Shown here one piece after another: positions 15,679-17,782 of a DNA stretch of 17,782 bases. The notes beneath the pieces were generated by a model. It worked only from the letters and a program-made list of their open reading frames with translations. It made no database searches and was not told where the DNA came from. The position numbers and the translations under genes were made by a program. The DNA comes from Bdellovibrionales bacterium. Its GTDB lineage: Bacteria; Bdellovibrionota; JAFGOL01. How positions within the stretch are numbered: position 1 is the stretch's first letter; each line of letters begins with the position of its first letter. The stretch covers positions 1 through 17,782 of the forward strand of contig JAKLHL010000009.1 in the NCBI GenBank assembly GCA_022710165.1, written 5' to 3'.

Positions 15679-15705
15679 TAAATTTTGGGGCTTTGTCTAG
15701 ATGAT

Positions 15706-15720
15706 TAATATTTGATATTA
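15706..15720. repeat. AT-only inverted repeat upstream of lipoprotein promoter
   Basis: TAATAT, a 3-base spacer and ATATTA form a perfect palindrome 27 bases upstream of the -35. A related 8-base palindrome, TAATATTA (15664-15671), lies inside the promoter spacer. They could be operator half-sites, or just reflect base composition. The hairpin would be too weak to terminate the preceding DUF89 gene. Confidence 0.35.
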
Positions 15721-15730
15721 TTAGATATTT

Positions 15731-16594
15731 TTAAGATTTTACAAGGACCTTATCCCTGACCCTAGCCCCTATCATATTGGCCACAGGAGGGCACTTCACC
15801 ACAAAAAGATAGTACATGTTCTTTATGTTCAAAAGCCCCTTTCCGTACCCATCTTGTATGTATAAGGTCTCAAAGTTACCCTGACCCTTTGAGATGATCA
15901 TATCAACACTGTACATGAGCTCTTTTAGTTTTGGATCTATCCTGTACATTAGTATGCCAGGTATACGGTTCCCGGTACTAACTACCTCTGCGAACTTATC
16001 AAGCCCGCAAAAAACAGCATCCTCGGTGGTAACGTCATTTATTATCGGTCCGCCCCTTACGGCAAGATATATCTTTTTGCCTTGCTCGCTGAAATACTTA
16101 AGCAGCTTGGTGTCAAAGACTATCTCTCCGGCATTATCAGCCAGGTATAGGATGCTCTTAGAAGCTGAAAGGTCTTTCTGGAATTTCTCGAACTCAAAAT
16201 TGAAGTAGGGGGCCTCTATTGCGTACCTGATGAAACCCTCTATATCTACGTCCTCAAAAGCTCCGTAGTCTATCATGTTCCCTATTATTGCAAGCTCTAC
16301 GTAGTACCTTAAGCCGTTCATCTTTTCTGCCAGCAGTTTCTCGACTACAGGTTCAAGCCTAAGGGCCTCTTTGTTGGACATCTCTTTTATTTCTTTGTAT
16401 GGGTCTTTTACCCCGGTCTGTTTCTCGAATTCAGAGAAGATGAGTTCGGCATATTCAGGAGCGAACTGTAAATCCCCTTTTTTAAAGGTCTTTTCTACAA
16501 GCTCAAGTATGCTAGAGTCGTTCGTTCTTAGGAGTTCCCCCAGCCTCTTTACCTGGCTCAAACAGCAGTCCTTGCATTCTTTTGGCGATATCAC
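15731..16594 (-). CDS. DUF89/ARMT1-like damage-control phosphatase
   Basis: A 287-residue metal-dependent phosphatase-like protein of the DUF89 family, whose members remove phosphate from damaged or excess sugar phosphates and related metabolites. The metal site is visible: LADNAGEIVFD at 151-161 with D153, N154 and D161, then INDVT (185-189) and SKGQGNFET at 235-243. GNMIDYG (105-111) is also typical. The N-terminus has C7, C10 and C11 (CKDCCLSQ), the cysteine motif of the stand-alone prokaryotic subgroup. The start is GTG 16594: an in-frame stop lies just upstream and no ATG is available. AGAGG sits 12 bases before it, a little far. It diverges from nadK with only 23 bases between start codons, so each gene's promoter must lie inside the other's coding sequence. 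The natural substrate is unknown. Confidence 0.87.
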   Translation of the reverse strand: MISPKECKDCCLSQVKRLGELLRTNDSSILELVEKTFKKGDLQFAPEYAELIFSEFEKQTGVKDPYKEIKEMSNKEALRLEPVVEKLLAEKMNGLRYYVELAIIGNMIDYGAFEDVDIEGFIRYAIEAPYFNFEFEKFQKDLSASKSILYLADNAGEIVFDTKLLKYFSEQGKKIYLAVRGGPIINDVTTEDAVFCGLDKFAEVVSTGNRIPGILMYRIDPKLKELMYSVDMIISKGQGNFETLYIQDGYGKGLLNIKNMYYLFVVKCPPVANMIGARVRDKVLVKS

Positions 16595-16617
16595 TCTATT
16601 GTTATACCTCTTTAACT

Positions 16618-17460
16618 ATGGTAACTATTCCATCTATGGCACACAGCTTGAACAAGGCTATTATCTTTACAAAAAAAGCGGACAGTAAAGCAAAATCTCT
16701 TGCAGTCCAAATAAAGTCTTTTCTTGGATCGAAAGGCATAAAGGTAAGCATGACCCCGTGTGAGGCTGACCTTGCGATAGTTATCGGGGGCGACGGGACT
16801 TTTTTAGGGGCTGTGAGGGAGCTTATAAGGGTCACTCCTGAAAAGAGGGAACTTCCTATGGTCCTGGGTATACACTCAGGTTCTCTTGGTTTTTTGACAG
16901 AATGTACAAAGGATGAATGGAAAGACGCCCTGAACAAAGGGCTTAAGGACGGCTTTAATATTGAATCAAGGTCAATGCTTGATGTAGAACTTGCTGGAAG
17001 CAAGGTCAAATATACGGCACTTAACGACGTAGTAATTAACAGGAACGATGTGGCAAGGATGATGGAGTTCGACATATTCTATAACAAGGAGTTCATAAGC
17101 AACACAAAGGCCGACGGTGTGATAATAAGCACTCCGACAGGCTCTACCGCTTATTCTCTTTCTGCAGGAGGGCCAATAACCCATCCATCAATACCTGCGT
17201 TCATAGTAACTCCCGTCTGCCCTCACACGCTTACCAATAGACCAATGGTCTTTTCTGACAGCGGGGTTGTTTCTGTTGAGGTTAAGACCGAATCCGATGA
17301 CATTCTTGTATCCCTGGATGGACAAAAGGCCATCTGCTGTACAAAAGGCAGGGCCATAAAACTATCTAAGAGCAAGAGGACTTTGAGGCTGGTAAGACCT
17401 AAGGGTGTCAGCTACTTTGATATATTAAGGAACAAGCTTTCTTTCGGTAAGAGAGGATAA
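16618..17460 (+). CDS. nadK: NAD kinase
   Basis: A 280-residue kinase that phosphorylates NAD to NADP using ATP or polyphosphate, in the cytosol. GGDGTFLGAVREL begins at 57 with catalytic D59. GSLGFLTE follows at 88-95, NDVVINR at 136-142, and the glycine-rich ADGVIISTPTGSTAYS at 165-180, continuing to SAGGP. A C-terminal VSLDGQ completes the NAD-binding site. The start is uncertain: ATG 16618 has no good ribosome binding site, and ATG 16636 (MAHSLNKA) would give 274 residues with an equally plausible N-terminus. recN begins 3 bases after the stop, a pairing seen in many bacteria, which suggests a nadK-recN operon. Confidence 0.95.
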   Translation: MVTIPSMAHSLNKAIIFTKKADSKAKSLAVQIKSFLGSKGIKVSMTPCEADLAIVIGGDGTFLGAVRELIRVTPEKRELPMVLGIHSGSLGFLTECTKDEWKDALNKGLKDGFNIESRSMLDVELAGSKVKYTALNDVVINRNDVARMMEFDIFYNKEFISNTKADGVIISTPTGSTAYSLSAGGPITHPSIPAFIVTPVCPHTLTNRPMVFSDSGVVSVEVKTESDDILVSLDGQKAICCTKGRAIKLSKSKRTLRLVRPKGVSYFDILRNKLSFGKRG

Positions 17461-17463
17461 GGG

Positions 17464-17782
17464 ATGCTCTCAAAGATATTAATAAAGAACCTGGCTGTAA
17501 TAAAAGAGCTTGAGATAGATTTTTCTTCCGGCCTTAACATAATAACCGGCGAGACCGGTGCAGGAAAATCCATGATCATAGACGCTCTTACCCTTTTATG
17601 CGGTGGAAGGGCCTCTACGGATGCAGTGAGGAGCGGAGAGGAATGGTGCGAGGTGCAGGGCGTATTTAACTTCGCCGATATCTCACCCGAAGTGAAAAAG
17701 TCTTTTGCCGATAACGACATACCTTGTGATGACGAGATAGTCGTAAGGAGACTGGTACAGAGGGAAGGAAAGTCCAGGGCTT
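17464..17782 (+). CDS. recN: DNA repair protein RecN (3' truncated by window edge)
   Basis: The first 106 codons of RecN, an SMC-like ATPase that acts early in double-strand-break repair. It opens with MLSKILIKNLAVIKELEIDF, the family's LxxLxIxNxAxIxxxxI pattern. A Walker A motif GETGAGKS at 29-36 is followed by MIIDAL. The last visible residues, REGKSRA, match the conserved R-x-GxSRAxING element. The frame is open to the last base, so the coiled coil and Walker B parts lie outside the window. AAGGG lies immediately before the ATG and GAGG about 7 bases further up; the gene is probably translated from the nadK transcript. Confidence 0.95.
   Translation, partial: MLSKILIKNLAVIKELEIDFSSGLNIITGETGAGKSMIIDALTLLCGGRASTDAVRSGEEWCEVQGVFNFADISPEVKKSFADNDIPCDDEIVVRRLVQREGKSRA

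Noticed and set aside
1..17782. CRISPR array, tRNA, rRNA, insertion sequence or phage module
   Set aside because: No direct repeats with spacers, cloverleaf-like or rRNA-like sequence, transposase or terminal inverted repeats were seen; the DNA repeats at 12976-15387 are coding repeats.

Overview
The window reads as chromosomal core sequence from an uncultured-type, probably anaerobic bacterium. The evidence is indirect. There is a CoA-activase/2-hydroxyacyl-CoA dehydratase-type operon with iron-sulfur cysteines. MutL carries an intact endonuclease motif, so the lineage does not use the E. coli MutH system. One gene resembles DUF6178, which I associate with Deltaproteobacteria-like groups. 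Arg AGG/AGA and Ile ATA codons are frequent. A Desulfobacterota/Myxococcota-like or neighbouring candidate lineage is plausible, but no marker here fixes the taxonomy. I see no rRNA, tRNA, insertion sequence, phage gene or CRISPR array. Coding density is very high, and no gene-free stretch exceeds 170 bases.

Layout. (1) Bases 1-3796, plus strand: a tightly overlapped three-gene operon, truncated at the left edge. It holds a BcrA/D-type ATPase fused to a DUF2229-type domain, a separate HgdB/COG3581-like iron-sulfur protein, and a small E1-like (ThiF/MoeB fold) protein that lacks the usual zinc and catalytic cysteines. (2) Bases 3838-11231, minus strand: a six-gene housekeeping run, transcribed mutL, miaA, yicC, gmk, relA/spoT, mnmA. 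Most junctions overlap by 4-14 bases. (3) Bases 11399-12969, plus strand: an HU gene with a strong ribosome binding site, a 12-bp GC hairpin, then a DUF6178-like gene. (4) Bases 12976-15609, minus strand: a large lipoprotein of 14 propeller-type repeats behind a perfect-consensus sigma-70 promoter. (5) Bases 15731-16594, minus strand: a DUF89/ARMT1-like damage-control phosphatase. It diverges from nadK (16618-17460, plus), which is followed after 3 bases by recN, cut by the right edge.

How the genes fit together. The minus-strand run groups translation fidelity (MiaA at A37, MnmA at U34), guanine nucleotide supply (Gmk), the (p)ppGpp enzyme that consumes GTP, an RNase (YicC) and mismatch repair. 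nadK-recN is a common bacterial pair. The parts that look least described are the dehydratase-like/E1-like operon at the left edge, the cysteine arrangement of this MnmA, and the 14-blade lipoprotein with its unusually strong promoter.
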